DNA of 40,669 bases from positions 1 through 40,669 of the forward strand of contig JACRHL010000004.1 of assembly GCA_016212085.1 (NCBI GenBank), in the 5' to 3' direction. Source of the stretch: Nitrospirota bacterium (lineage in GTDB: Bacteria; Nitrospirota; JACRHL01). The notes under the pieces were generated by a model, which did no database searches, was not told where the DNA came from, and saw only the letters and a program-made list of their open reading frames with translations. The position numbers and the translations under genes were made by a program. Of the stretch, positions 18,924-28,039 are shown piece after piece (the first letter of the stretch is position 1; each line of letters starts with the position of its first letter).

Positions 18924-20021
18924 ATGGCGCTCCCGAACATGGAAAACGGGGACCGGCGGGAACGGCTACCCCCGCGGTTGTCCGAGGCGGGCGACATGGG
19001 CCTGCCGGATGGGCGTGCCGGCCGGGTGCGCCCGGTGGACCATCTGGCCACGGAGGTGATGATCCGGTGCCTGCGCGACGCGGTGCTGGACCTGGACACC
19101 AAGGGGCGGGTGCGCCTGTGGAGTTCCGGGGCGTACCGGCTTTTCGGGTATAGCGACGCCGAGGCGATGGGCCGGCCGCTGGCGGAATTGGTGGCCGTGG
19201 GCGACGCGGGCGTGGGGCGGGAGTTGGCCGGCCTGCTGGCGGCGGCGGAATGGCCCCAGCCCGAGCGCACCATAAACAGCCCCCTGCGGCGCAAGGACGG
19301 CACGCTGTTCTCGGGCGAGGTGACCCTTTCCAGCTATACGGCGTCCCACCACCGCCGGGTCATGGTGGTGGTGCGCGACCATGGGGAGTGCCGGGCCCTG
19401 GAGGTCGCCCTGGAGGCAAGCCTTGAACGGGAACGCCTTGCCATGGAGGCCTACATCCTGGCCATCGGCCGGATGGTCGAGGCGCGCGATCCCTACACGG
19501 CTGGCCACCAGCAGCGCACGGCGCGGCTGGCCAAGTCGGTGGCCCTGCACATGGGCATGGGGGCGAAGCGGGCGGAGGGGATCTTCCTGGGCGCCGCCGT
19601 GCACGACATCGGCAAGATCGACGTGCCCGCCGAGATCCTGGCCCGGCCCACCGCCCTGCGCAGCGGCGAGCGGGAGATCGTGCAGCGCCACCCCACCGTG
19701 GGCTACAACATCATCAAGGACATCAACTTTCCGTGGCCGGTGGCGGACATCGTCCTCCAGCACCACGAGCACCTGGACGGCAGCGGCTACCCCCAGGGGC
19801 TCAAGGGCTCGGAGATCACCCTGGAGGCGCGCATCGTGGTGGTGGCCGACGTGGTGGAGGCCATGAGCTCGCACCGCCCCTACCGCCCCGCGCGCACCAT
19901 GGCCGAGGCCCTGGCGGAGATAAACGACCACCGCGGCACCTACTACGACCCCAAGGTGGTCGACAGCTGCACGCGCCTGATCGAGCAGGGAGGGAACAAG
20001 CTGGAGATGGTCGCCCAGTAG
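18924..20021 (+). CDS. PAS-HD-GYP domain protein, predicted cyclic-di-GMP phosphodiesterase
   Basis: 365 residues. A PAS domain (about residues 45-160, DLDTKGRVRLWSSGAYRLFG) leads into an HD-GYP domain (about 185-350). The HD pair is intact (VHDIGK), followed by QRHPTVGYNIIK, and the HHEHLDGSGYPQGLKG block carries the GYP signature. Such proteins hydrolyse cyclic-di-GMP to GMP, with PAS as sensor input; no membrane segment is seen, so it is cytoplasmic. The start at 18924 follows GGGGAGG by six bases; the frame is open for 15 more codons. It is convergent with motAB, and lowering cyclic-di-GMP would favour motility, which is inference. Confidence 0.92.
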   Translation: MALPNMENGDRRERLPPRLSEAGDMGLPDGRAGRVRPVDHLATEVMIRCLRDAVLDLDTKGRVRLWSSGAYRLFGYSDAEAMGRPLAELVAVGDAGVGRELAGLLAAAEWPQPERTINSPLRRKDGTLFSGEVTLSSYTASHHRRVMVVVRDHGECRALEVALEASLERERLAMEAYILAIGRMVEARDPYTAGHQQRTARLAKSVALHMGMGAKRAEGIFLGAAVHDIGKIDVPAEILARPTALRSGEREIVQRHPTVGYNIIKDINFPWPVADIVLQHHEHLDGSGYPQGLKGSEITLEARIVVVADVVEAMSSHRPYRPARTMAEALAEINDHRGTYYDPKVVDSCTRLIEQGGNKLEMVAQ

Positions 20022-20146
20022 GACCGGCGCCGCGCCGGCAACCCCAAGAACGGCCTCCGCGGCGCGACCGTGGCGGGCCGGCCCCCCCTCCCGCCGCGAC
20101 GTGGGCGCGCCACGCACGGCCCGGGCCGGCCCGCCCACCCTCGGCC

Positions 20147-20192
20147 AAAAAAACGCCCGCCGCGCCACCCCAACCCGGTGGCGCGGCGGGCG
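20147..20192 (-). terminator. Rho-independent terminator of motAB
   Basis: A perfect stem (16 bp or more) at 20154-20192, arms GCCCGCCGCGCCACC and complement with loop CCAACCC region, followed on the minus strand by seven T (20147-20153). It lies 14 bp after the motB stop. Confidence 0.92.
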
Positions 20193-20205
20193 TCATTGCA
20201 TCCGG

Positions 20206-21192
20206 TCAGTGCCCGGCTGGGTTGACAGGCGCTGGGTTGACAGGCGCCGGGTTGACAGGCGCCGGCGGGGCGGGGTGGGTGATGCCCTCGGCCTGCATGT
20301 CCAGCTCCATGGGGGAAAGCTGCGGGAAGGCGGAGCCGCCGTCGTTGATGGCGTCCTCGGATTGCTTGTTGAGCACCACCACGCTGATGCGCCGGTTGAG
20401 GGACGAGGCGGGATCGGCCTGGTCGAAGGGGACCGCCGGGCCCATCCCCGCCACCCGCATGATGCGGTCGTCCTGCATGCCGCCGGTAAGCAGCTCGCGG
20501 CGGGCGGAGTTGGCCCGGTCGGCGGACAGCTCCCAGTTGCTGTAGCCGACCGATCCCCCCTGGTAGCTGGCGGAATCCGTGTGGCCGGAAATGCTGATGT
20601 GGTTGGAAACCTTGTTCAACACCTGGCCGATCTCGTGGAGGATCGCGCGGGTGTAGGGGGCAAGCTTGGTGCTGCCCACGTCGAACATGGGCTTCTGGTC
20701 CTGGTCCATGATCTGGATGCGCAGCCCTTCCATGGTCATGTCCAGCAGGATCTGGTCGCGGTAGGGGGCCAGATCGGGGTTGCTCTCGATGGCCTGGGCC
20801 ACCTGTGCCTTCAGATCGGTCAACTTCTGCACTTCCTGGCGCGCCAGCTCCGTCTTGGCGGCCTCCAGGTCGACCACCGGGTGGTCCATATTGGCCTTCT
20901 TCACCTGTCCGTCGCTTTGCGTCAGATCGTCTCCGCCGCCGGGCAGAATGGAGGTGCGGTCGCCCACGGACGAGCCGCCGGACAGGGCCACCTTGAGCGG
21001 CGTCTGGAAGTATTCGGCGATGCCCTCGCGCTGGGCCTGGCTGGTGGAACCGAGCAGCCACATGAGCAGGAAGAACGCCATCATCGCGGTCACGAAGTCG
21101 GCATAGGCGATCTTCCAGGCGCCGCCGTGGTGGCCGCCGTGGCCGCCCTTTCCCTTGCGGACGATGATGCGGGGTTTGGTGTTGATATCCAT
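20206..21192 (-). CDS. motB: Flagellar motor stator protein MotB
   Basis: 328 residues. A short basic His/Gly-rich cytoplasmic N terminus is followed by one membrane segment with the proton-carrying Asp32 (AYADFVTAMMAFFLLMWLL), a plug-like segment, and an OmpA-like peptidoglycan-binding domain (HISISGHTDSASYQGG, ANSARRELL, SLNRRISVVVL). The C-terminal tail contains three Asn-Pro-Ala-Pro-Val repeats. MotB anchors the MotA ring to the cell wall. AGGGGGAGG precedes the ATG, 20 bp after motA. Confidence 0.97.
   Translation of the reverse strand: MDINTKPRIIVRKGKGGHGGHHGGAWKIAYADFVTAMMAFFLLMWLLGSTSQAQREGIAEYFQTPLKVALSGGSSVGDRTSILPGGGDDLTQSDGQVKKANMDHPVVDLEAAKTELARQEVQKLTDLKAQVAQAIESNPDLAPYRDQILLDMTMEGLRIQIMDQDQKPMFDVGSTKLAPYTRAILHEIGQVLNKVSNHISISGHTDSASYQGGSVGYSNWELSADRANSARRELLTGGMQDDRIMRVAGMGPAVPFDQADPASSLNRRISVVVLNKQSEDAINDGGSAFPQLSPMELDMQAEGITHPAPPAPVNPAPVNPAPVNPAGH
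20219..20263. repeat. Three 15-bp tandem repeats in the 3' end of motB
   Basis: Unit GGGTTGACAGGCGCC, three copies with one mismatch, encoding the APVNP repeats at the MotB C terminus. Copy number could vary by slippage without shifting the frame. Confidence 0.9.
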
Positions 21193-21212
21193 GCGTTACC
21201 TCCCCCTCCGGC

Positions 21213-22073
21213 CTACTTGGCCTTGCGCGCCGCGCACTCGTCTTCCAGTTCCTTGAAGGTGGGGCGGTCGCTGGAGTACAGCGTCTTGCGCCCATACTCC
21301 ACCGCCAGGGACGGCGCATAGCCGTTGGCGGTGGCCAACAGGGTCACCTTGATGCAGTCCAGGACCTTGCCCGACTCGGCGCCACGCTGCTCCAGCAGGG
21401 TGGCGAGGGGCCCCACGAAGCCGTAGGCCAGCAGGATGCCCAGGAAGGTGCCCACCAGGGCGTGGGCGATGAGGATGCCCAGTTCCGCCGGCGGCAGGCC
21501 GATGGATTCCATGGTGTGCACCACGCCCATCACCGCGGCCACGATGCCGAACGCGGGCATGCCGTCGCCCAGCTTGGTGATGGCGTTCACGGGGCCGGCG
21601 GCCTCCTTGTGGTGGGTGTCGATCTCCACGTCCATCAACGCCTCCAGCTCGAAGGGGTTGGTGTTGCCGATCATCATCACCCGCAGGTAGTCGGTCAGGA
21701 ACTCGATGGCGTGGTGTTGGGCCATGACGTTCGGGTATTTGTTGAACAGGGCGCTTTCGTGGGGGTTCTCCACGTCCTTCTCGACGGCCAGCATGCCCTC
21801 GCGGCGGATCGTGTTGAGCAGATCGAACAGCATCGTCAGCACCTCCAGGTACACCACCTTGCTGAAGCGCGAGCCCTTCAGCAGGCCGGGCAGCTCCTTG
21901 ATGGTGGCCTTGACGATCTTGGGGTTGTTGCCGACGACGAACGCGCCCAGCGCGGCGCCACCGATCATCAGCAGCTCCACCGGCTGGAACAGGGCCGCCA
22001 CGTGGCCGCCGGCGATGACGAAACCGCCGAACACCGAGGCCGAGATGATCAGATACCCGATAATGACGAACAT
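21213..22073 (-). CDS. motA: Flagellar motor stator protein MotA
   Basis: 286 residues with four membrane segments: two near the N terminus (MFVIIGYLIISASVFGGFVI and the ELLMIGGAALGAFVV region), and two after the large cytoplasmic loop (FGIVAAVMGVVHTM and ALVGTFLGILLAYGFVGPLA). The loop carries the charged residues that contact the FliG torque helix (around LLNTIRREGMLAVEKDVE). MotA5B2 uses the proton gradient to turn the rotor. It is first in the motAB operon, downstream of a sigma-28-like promoter. Confidence 0.97.
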   Translation of the reverse strand: MFVIIGYLIISASVFGGFVIAGGHVAALFQPVELLMIGGAALGAFVVGNNPKIVKATIKELPGLLKGSRFSKVVYLEVLTMLFDLLNTIRREGMLAVEKDVENPHESALFNKYPNVMAQHHAIEFLTDYLRVMMIGNTNPFELEALMDVEIDTHHKEAAGPVNAITKLGDGMPAFGIVAAVMGVVHTMESIGLPPAELGILIAHALVGTFLGILLAYGFVGPLATLLEQRGAESGKVLDCIKVTLLATANGYAPSLAVEYGRKTLYSSDRPTFKELEDECAARKAK

Positions 22074-22118
22074 GCGCGCCCCCTTCTCTCCCTGGGCAGG
22101 ACCAGACTCTTGACGGAC

Positions 22119-22146
22119 TTATCGGCTGCCGGGCGATGTGTCTGAA
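22119..22146 (-). promoter_or_regulatory. Sigma-28 (FliA)-type promoter of motAB
   Basis: On the minus strand GCCGATAA (22119-22126) matches the sigma-28 -10 box exactly. Sixteen bases upstream is TTCA (22143-22146), a weak match to TAAA. A start near 22112 gives a leader of about 39 nt. Motor genes are commonly late, FliA-dependent genes. Confidence 0.6.
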
Positions 22147-22180
22147 ACGGCGTGGGACAGGTGGCCCCGGAAATCCTGAC

Positions 22181-22591
22181 CGACATGGGCCTCGGATTCC
22201 CTCCCCGGGCCCAGGCGTGGGTGAGTGAAAGGCCGCAGGCGGGGCGGCGCTACGTCAAGGGTCTTTCGGGAGCCGACAACGCAGGCTCCGGCGGAAAAGA
22301 CGAGGCCGGCCCCCCACCGACGTAGGCCTCGGATTTTGCGTCGGACCCAGGCGGAGCAAAAAAGCGACCGCAGGCGTGGCAGCGCCACGTCGAGGATCGG
22401 TTTTGAAGCGACAACGCAGGCTCCGGCGGAAAAGCCGTGGCCGGTGCCCTCAACCAATGCAGGCCTCGGATTTTTTCGCGAGCCAAGGCGGAGCGACAAA
22501 ACCACCGCAGGCATGGCAGCGCCATGTCGAGGATGGGTTTGGAAGCGACAACGCAGGATTCGCGGAAAAAGCCGTGGCCGGTGCCCTTCTC
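22181..22591. repeat. Three tandem copies of a 137-bp non-coding repeat
   Basis: Units at about 22181-22317, 22318-22454 and 22455-22591, each 137 bp. Landmarks in each are GGCCTCGGATT, CCGCAGGC, GACAACGCAGG and GCCGG, with the first copy most diverged. A hairpin inside changes in a paired manner: CGTGGC-AGC-GCCACG in copy 2, CATGGC-AGC-GCCATG in copy 3, imperfect in copy 1. The array fills the space between the motA promoter and the fdhD stop codon, ending at that stop. Frames within it are repeat translations and I do not regard them as genes. Similar translated repeats are often misannotated as hypothetical proteins in proteobacteria. Confidence 0.88.
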
Positions 22592-23378
22592 AAAGCACCC
22601 GCCGGGGATGCGTGTATACGTTCATCCGCTCCCCCCGCACAAACCCCACCAGGGTCATGTCGAGCACGTCCGCCAGGGCCACCGAGAAGCTGGTCGGGGC
22701 GTTGCGGGAGGCGATGAGGGGGACGCCCGCGCGGGCGCACTTGAGGACGATCTCGCTGGACATGCGGCCGGAGGAGAGCAGCACCTTGCCCTGGGGGTCG
22801 ATGCCCTTCAGGAAGCACTGGCCGAACACCTTGTCCACGGCGTTGTGGCGCCCCAGGTCCTCGGCAAAGACTTGCAGGCCGTTGCCGTCCCACAGCATGG
22901 CGGAGTGCACGCCGCCGGTGCTCTGGTAGGTCTCGGACATGTGGCTGAAGGCCTTCACCGCCCGCGCGATGGCCGCCGCCGGCAGCACGGTGCCGAAGGG
23001 CAGCGGCGCCATGCCCGCCACGTCGCGGACGAAGGCATAGGTCTGCCCCTTGGCGCAGCCGGTGGTGAGGGTGCCCTTGCGGGCGCCGGAAAAGGGCGAC
23101 AGGTCCACGGATGCCGCCACCCGCACGCGCACGATGCCGCGCCCCCGCTCGTGCCGCACCGACAGCAGGTCGCGCCGCTCCGCGAGAATCCCCTCCCCCA
23201 GCAGAAAGCCCACCGCCAGCTCGCGCACCAGGGAGGGGGAGCACAGCACCGTGGCCGCCTCGACCTGGTTCACGAACAGGGTGAACATGGTTTCCACCGC
23301 CACCGGGTCGGTGACCGTCTCGCGCAGGGCGCCGGTGATGCGGGTGATGCGTCGGTCCTTGTGGGAGGGCGTTTCCAT
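22590..23378 (-). CDS. fdhD: Formate dehydrogenase accessory sulfurtransferase FdhD
   Basis: 262 residues, usual size. Family motifs include ELAVGFLLGEGIL, the cysteine loop TTGCAKGQT, STGGVHSAMLW, EDLGRHNAVDKVFG and SSGRMSSEIVLK. FdhD delivers sulfur from IscS to the molybdenum cofactor of formate dehydrogenase. The loop has one Cys rather than the CxxC pair of E. coli FdhD, a form that I believe also occurs in other FdhD proteins. No formate dehydrogenase gene is in the window. The ATG at 23378 is favoured; the frame stays open 11 codons upstream. Confidence 0.95.
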   Translation of the reverse strand: METPSHKDRRITRITGALRETVTDPVAVETMFTLFVNQVEAATVLCSPSLVRELAVGFLLGEGILAERRDLLSVRHERGRGIVRVRVAASVDLSPFSGARKGTLTTGCAKGQTYAFVRDVAGMAPLPFGTVLPAAAIARAVKAFSHMSETYQSTGGVHSAMLWDGNGLQVFAEDLGRHNAVDKVFGQCFLKGIDPQGKVLLSSGRMSSEIVLKCARAGVPLIASRNAPTSFSVALADVLDMTLVGFVRGERMNVYTHPRRVL

Positions 23379-23515
23379 GGGCGCATGGTAACGGCCCCGG
23401 CGGCGCCGCACAACCGGGTTCCGCGCGGCGCCGCCCCGCTCCGCAGCGTGACCAATCGGCGGTCAGATAGGCCGCTCCCGTGTGGTATCATGACCGCCTT
23501 GTCCACAGGAGTGCC

Positions 23516-26002
23516 ATGCGCCACTGGCCCATCAGGAAGAAGCTCACCGCCATCGGGGCCGCCACGGCGGGGGCGTGTGCCGTATTTTTGGGCACACTGG
23601 CGCTGCTGGCCGTGGACCGGGCCGCCGACGCCCGCCTGGCCGCCGCCCGCGCCCAGCTGGACGCCATCCTCGCCGCCGAGCAGCGCCCCCTGATCGACAC
23701 CGCCCGGCGCATGGCCCGCCGCGCGGAGATCGGGCGCATCCCCGGCGGCACCGCGCAAAACCCCGCCCTGGCCCTGAGCGCCACCTTCACCGGCGCCATG
23801 GGCCGCGCCGTGGACGCGGACACGGACCTCATCGCCGTCACCGGCGCGGACGGTACCCTGGCCTTCAGCCTCGTCCGCCAGACGGTGGACAGCGCCGCCC
23901 TGCCCCCCGTGCAGCGGGCCCTGGGGGGCGGGGCGGACGCGGGGCTGGCGCTGGTGAACGGCGGCGCCGTGCTGGTGGCCGCCGCGCCCCTTTACGCGCC
24001 GGAGGGCAATCCAGGCGCCCCGGCGGGGGCGGTGGTGGTGGGGCTCCGGGTGCAGCCCGCCGCCCTGGCCGAATGGGGCGCCCGCGCCGGCGCCACCCTG
24101 CGCCTGGACCATGTGATGGAGGCCCCGCCCCTGCCCTGGCTGCCCGCCACCCGCGCCGCCGGGCGCGACGACGGCGGGCCGGTGGTGCACCTGGCCCTGG
24201 CGGGCGGCTGGCGGGATGTGCTGCCCGGCGCGGCGCCGTGGCTGTTTGCCGGTGCCGTGCTCGCCCTGCTCCTCGCCGCCTGGGCGGCGCGGGTGGCGGG
24301 CTCGGTGAGCGCTTCCCTGGCGGCGCTGGAGCACCACGTGACCGAGGCCGCCGCCGGGCGCCCGGTGCCGCCCCTGCCGGTGACCGGCCAGGGGGAGCTG
24401 GCGCGGGTGGCCGCCACCGTGAACCACCTGGCGGGGCTGCTGGCGCACCGCGACCGGGAGCGGGTGCAATCCGGCAAGCGCCTGGCCACCCTGCTGGAGC
24501 AGATGGTGGACGCGGTGTTCCTGTTCGACCGCACCGGCCGCATCCGCGAGGCCAACGTGACGGCCCAGCGCCTCACCGGCCTGGACCGCGACGGCCTGCT
24601 GGCGCGCGACCTCATCGCCCTGCTGCCGGACGACGAGACCGCGCGGGAGGACGCCTACCGCCGCTTCCACGACTGCCTGAACGGCCATTCACAGGTGTTC
24701 GAGACGCGGGTGCGGGCCGCCGGCGGGCGGGTGGTTCCGGTGGAGGTGTCCGCCGGGCTGCTCACCGGGCTGGAGGCGCCCATGGTGCAGGCGGTGGTGC
24801 GCGACGTGTCGCAGCGCAAGCGCCTGGAGGCCCAGCTCGCCGAGGCGGAGAAGATGGAGGGCATCGGCACCCTGGCCGGCGGCATCGCCCACGACTTCAA
24901 CAACATCCTGGGCGGCATCCTGGGCTATGCGGCCCTGCTCAAGGGCACCCTGGCCGGCGACGAGCGGCTGTTCCACTATGCCGACATCATCGAGCGCTCC
25001 GCCACCCGCGCCGCCGAGCTGACCCAGCAGTTATTGGGCTATGCCCGCGGCGGCAAATACCAGGTGAAGCGCATCGACGCGAACCGGGTGATCGACGAGG
25101 TGGCCACCCTCATGCGCGAAAGCCTGGGGGCGCGGGGCATTTCCATCGACCAGCGCCTGGCGGCGGACCTGCCCGCCATCGAGGCCGACGCCAGCCAGCT
25201 GCACCAGGTGCTGACGAACCTGTGCGTCAACGCGCGCGACGCCATGCCCCACGGCGGCCGCCTGCGCCTGCTGTCGGAAGGGGTGGACATCGCCCCCGGC
25301 CAGGAGGGGGCCCCGCCCGGCCTGGCCCCCGGCCGCTACGTGCGGGTGACCGTGGCCGACACGGGCCACGGCATGAGCCCCGAGGTGCAGAAGCGCATCT
25401 TCGAGCCGTTCTACACCACCAAGCCCCCCGGCGCGGGCTCGGGCCTGGGGTTGGCCATGGTGTACGGCATCGTCAAGAACCACGGCGGCCAGATCACCGT
25501 GGCCTCGCGCCCCGGCCAGGGCACCGCCATGCGCCTCTACCTGCCCGCCCTCACCGGCCCGGCGCGGATCGAGAAGGGCGCCGTGCACACCCCGGCGGCG
25601 GACGCCCCGGTGGTGATGGTGGTGGACGACGAGACCACCCTGCTGGAGCTTGCGCGAGACATCCTTTCCGCCCAGGGCTACGGCGTGCTGCTCGCCCGCG
25701 ACGGCGAGGAGGCCCTGGCCCTGTACGACGAATACGGCGGCAGGATCGACCTGGTGGTGCTCGACATCGTCATGCCGCGCATGGGCGGCAAGGAGACCTT
25801 CCGCGCCCTCAGGGAGCGCAACCCGGCGCTGCGGGTGGTGGTCAGCTCCGGCTTCTCCCGCCACGGGCAGGCCCAGGACCTGCTGGAGGCGGGGGCGGAC
25901 GCCTTCGTGCAGAAGCCCTACCGCCCGGAGGAGCTCACCCGCGTGGTGCGGGAGACCCTGCGCCCCGTGGACGCGGGGGCGCCGCCGCAGGCCGGATCCT
26001 AG
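23516..26002 (+). CDS. Membrane-bound hybrid histidine kinase (sensor-HAMP-PAS-HisKA-HATPase-REC)
   Basis: 828 residues. First membrane segment at about 12-33, a periplasmic sensor region to about 240 that resembles a single-Cache/double-Cache fold, second membrane segment (PWLFAGAVLALLLAAWAARV), HAMP, PAS (about 325-440), the kinase core with phospho-acceptor His459 (GGIAHDFNNILGG), N box (LTNLCVNARDAMPHGG), G boxes (DTGHGMS, GSGLGLAMVYG), and a C-terminal receiver with Asp750 (VVLDIVMPRMGGKE). No output regulator is adjacent. AGGAG lies just before the ATG. Its stop codon overlaps that of the convergent gene. Confidence 0.93.
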   Translation: MRHWPIRKKLTAIGAATAGACAVFLGTLALLAVDRAADARLAAARAQLDAILAAEQRPLIDTARRMARRAEIGRIPGGTAQNPALALSATFTGAMGRAVDADTDLIAVTGADGTLAFSLVRQTVDSAALPPVQRALGGGADAGLALVNGGAVLVAAAPLYAPEGNPGAPAGAVVVGLRVQPAALAEWGARAGATLRLDHVMEAPPLPWLPATRAAGRDDGGPVVHLALAGGWRDVLPGAAPWLFAGAVLALLLAAWAARVAGSVSASLAALEHHVTEAAAGRPVPPLPVTGQGELARVAATVNHLAGLLAHRDRERVQSGKRLATLLEQMVDAVFLFDRTGRIREANVTAQRLTGLDRDGLLARDLIALLPDDETAREDAYRRFHDCLNGHSQVFETRVRAAGGRVVPVEVSAGLLTGLEAPMVQAVVRDVSQRKRLEAQLAEAEKMEGIGTLAGGIAHDFNNILGGILGYAALLKGTLAGDERLFHYADIIERSATRAAELTQQLLGYARGGKYQVKRIDANRVIDEVATLMRESLGARGISIDQRLAADLPAIEADASQLHQVLTNLCVNARDAMPHGGRLRLLSEGVDIAPGQEGAPPGLAPGRYVRVTVADTGHGMSPEVQKRIFEPFYTTKPPGAGSGLGLAMVYGIVKNHGGQITVASRPGQGTAMRLYLPALTGPARIEKGAVHTPAADAPVVMVVDDETTLLELARDILSAQGYGVLLARDGEEALALYDEYGGRIDLVVLDIVMPRMGGKETFRALRERNPALRVVVSSGFSRHGQAQDLLEAGADAFVQKPYRPEELTRVVRETLRPVDAGAPPQAGS

Positions 26003-27822
26003 CGCGGGTTTTGCGCCCGGTAGCGCGCCAGCGCGGCCGGGCTCACGTAGAACTCCGCCCACGGCCAGCCGCCGGGGCGGAAGACGTCCACCCGCACCAT
26101 GTTTTGGGTGACGTAGTTGGACACGGAGTGGTCGGGGTAGAACGTGGCGGGCGGCGCCGGGGCCGACACCCCGTTGTCCAGGTCCACGGGGAAGAACAGG
26201 GGCGGCTGGAGGAAGCGCACCGCCACCGCCGGCTCGCGCCCGGCCTGTTGCATGCGCTCCACCGCCTCGTAGCGCAGCAGCGCCGAGCGCATCAGCCCCA
26301 GCCACGCGTGGTTGAGGGCCGGGCGGCGCCCCATGCTCAGGTGCGCCATGGGCGCCCGCTCCAGCACGATGGCCAGCTCGTCCGGGGTGGAGAAGCGCGC
26401 CGCCCGGTCGCGCAGCCAGCGGTCCAGGTCGAGGAACAGCGGGTTGGTGCGGATGCCGCGCAAGAAGCCGTCCGGGACGGTCTGCGTCAGGTATTTGGGC
26501 GGCAGGTCGAACAGGGTGAAGCGCCAGTCCGCCCGGCACAACTGCCAGGTGAACGGCAGCACCAGCGCCACCAGGGCCAGCGCCCGCGCGGCGCGCCCCA
26601 TGCCGCGCCCGCGCATGGCGTGCTGGGCGATGAGGACGATGCCCAGCCAGGCGGGCATGGCCGCGTAGGCGGTGGTCAGAAAGCCGATCTCGGAGAAGTA
26701 GGCGAACACCGCCGCCAGCACCCCGGCGGGCAGCATCAATACCAGGATGGCGCGCCCGTCCCGGTTCAGGGGGCGCGGCCGCGCCAGGCGCGGCAGCAGG
26801 GCCAGCGCATACACGCCCAGCGCCGCCATGAGCAGCCCGCAGAACCACATGGGGGCGGCGAACCAGCCGCGCCAGTAGGGGGCGATGGCGCCGCCGAAGC
26901 CGGTGGCCATGCCCCACCACACCCCCCCGGCCAGGGCCGCCAGCGCCGCCAGCCGCGCCCGCGCCGGCAGCCGCAGCGCCCCCCACGCGGCGGCCGCCGC
27001 AGCGGCCATGACGGCCACGTATTGGATGCCCTCCCGGTCCAGGTGGGCCTGGGTCTTGCCGCCCTGCTGGGCGTAGCGCAGCATGTCCGCCAGGGCGCTC
27101 CAGAACGGCGCGCCGTAGGCGGCGAACACGATCCCCCACAGCAGCGCCACCGGCGCCAGCACCCACGGCAGGTCGCCAAGGGTGAAGCTCCCCGGCGCAA
27201 GCCGCCGCAGCACCAGCCACAGCAACGCCGGCGCGGCGGCGGAAACGCTCAACGGCAGCAGGGCGAAGCCGATGCCCCACAGGCAGCAGCCGGAGGCGAA
27301 CAGCAGGGCGCGCCGGGCGCCCCCCGCCGCGTCCAGCGCCAGGAGCAGCAGCGCCACGTGCCCGATCAGGAACAGGTGCGGGTAGTGGTAGTACGACAGG
27401 GTGGCGGTCTTGCCCACCGGGTCCAGCCCCAGAAAGGCGAACGGCGCCAGCGCCCACGGCAGCGCCCAGCGGCGCCCGGTGTGGCGCCACACGGCGAAGC
27501 CCAACAGCCCCGCCGCCCCCAGGGCGAGGCCGAACTGGATGCGGCGGATGGCCAGCAGCGAGATGTCGGGGAACAGGGAGAACAGCCAGCCGTTGAACAC
27601 GGCGTATAGGCGCAGCACCCCCGTCTCCGCGTCCGGGAACATGCGGTCCCCCGCCGCCAGGCGCCAGGCGTCGGCCACGTACATGCCCTCGTCCGCCCAG
27701 CTCACGCCATAGGGGAGCTTGAGCCAGCCCAGCACCGCCAGGGCGGCGAACGCTAGGCAGCCGCCCCAGAACAGCGGCGCCTCGCGGCCAAGGGGGGCGA
27801 TGGGGGTGGATGGATGGGGCAC
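25999..27822 (-). CDS. Polytopic membrane protein, GT-C glycosyltransferase-like
   Basis: About 607 residues from a GTG at 27822, with about 10-12 membrane segments up to residue 430 and a soluble C-terminal region. The first extracytoplasmic loop has an acidic motif (GVSWADEGMYVADAWRLAAG), resembling the catalytic Asp/Glu loop of GT-C enzymes (ArnT/PMT-type), which move sugars from polyprenyl carriers. That assignment is tentative. The start is uncertain: no ATG occurs between 27987 and the first membrane segment, and the longer frame runs into repeat E2. It is convergent with the hybrid kinase. Confidence 0.65.
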   Translation of the reverse strand: MPHPSTPIAPLGREAPLFWGGCLAFAALAVLGWLKLPYGVSWADEGMYVADAWRLAAGDRMFPDAETGVLRLYAVFNGWLFSLFPDISLLAIRRIQFGLALGAAGLLGFAVWRHTGRRWALPWALAPFAFLGLDPVGKTATLSYYHYPHLFLIGHVALLLLALDAAGGARRALLFASGCCLWGIGFALLPLSVSAAAPALLWLVLRRLAPGSFTLGDLPWVLAPVALLWGIVFAAYGAPFWSALADMLRYAQQGGKTQAHLDREGIQYVAVMAAAAAAAWGALRLPARARLAALAALAGGVWWGMATGFGGAIAPYWRGWFAAPMWFCGLLMAALGVYALALLPRLARPRPLNRDGRAILVLMLPAGVLAAVFAYFSEIGFLTTAYAAMPAWLGIVLIAQHAMRGRGMGRAARALALVALVLPFTWQLCRADWRFTLFDLPPKYLTQTVPDGFLRGIRTNPLFLDLDRWLRDRAARFSTPDELAIVLERAPMAHLSMGRRPALNHAWLGLMRSALLRYEAVERMQQAGREPAVAVRFLQPPLFFPVDLDNGVSAPAPPATFYPDHSVSNYVTQNMVRVDVFRPGGWPWAEFYVSPAALARYRAQNPR

Positions 27823-27871
27823 GGCGTCCGTCGCGTCAGGGGGGGTGGCGCCACCAGTATAGGGCAACCGG

Positions 27872-27906
27872 CCGCCCCCTTCCCAGGGGGGCCGGGAAGG
27901 GGGCGG
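27872..27906. other. Perfect 13-bp hairpin upstream of the membrane-protein gene
   Basis: Arms CCGCCCCCTTCCC (27872-27884) and complement (27894-27906) with a 9-nt loop. No T-run on either side. On the minus strand it lies about 50 nt before the proposed GTG, so it could be a leader structure. Nothing else is seen in 27823-28039. Confidence 0.6.
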
Positions 27907-28039
27907 GAACACACACGGCCGCGCCCGTTGCCCATCCGGTAGAGCCGCGCCCCCGGCGCATGGCACGGGGGGCGCCCGGCGGGGCATGGCGCCGGCGCGA
28001 CGGAGCCCATATGGCGCGAACGCCTGCCTGTCCACACCT

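Noticed and set aside
22181-22591. CRISPR array
   Set aside because: Units are 137 bp, homologous along their full length, with no short repeats separated by unique spacers.
22225-22929. Possible protein encoded by the 137-bp repeat array
   Set aside because: All frames merely translate the repeat; no ribosome site and no conserved domain.
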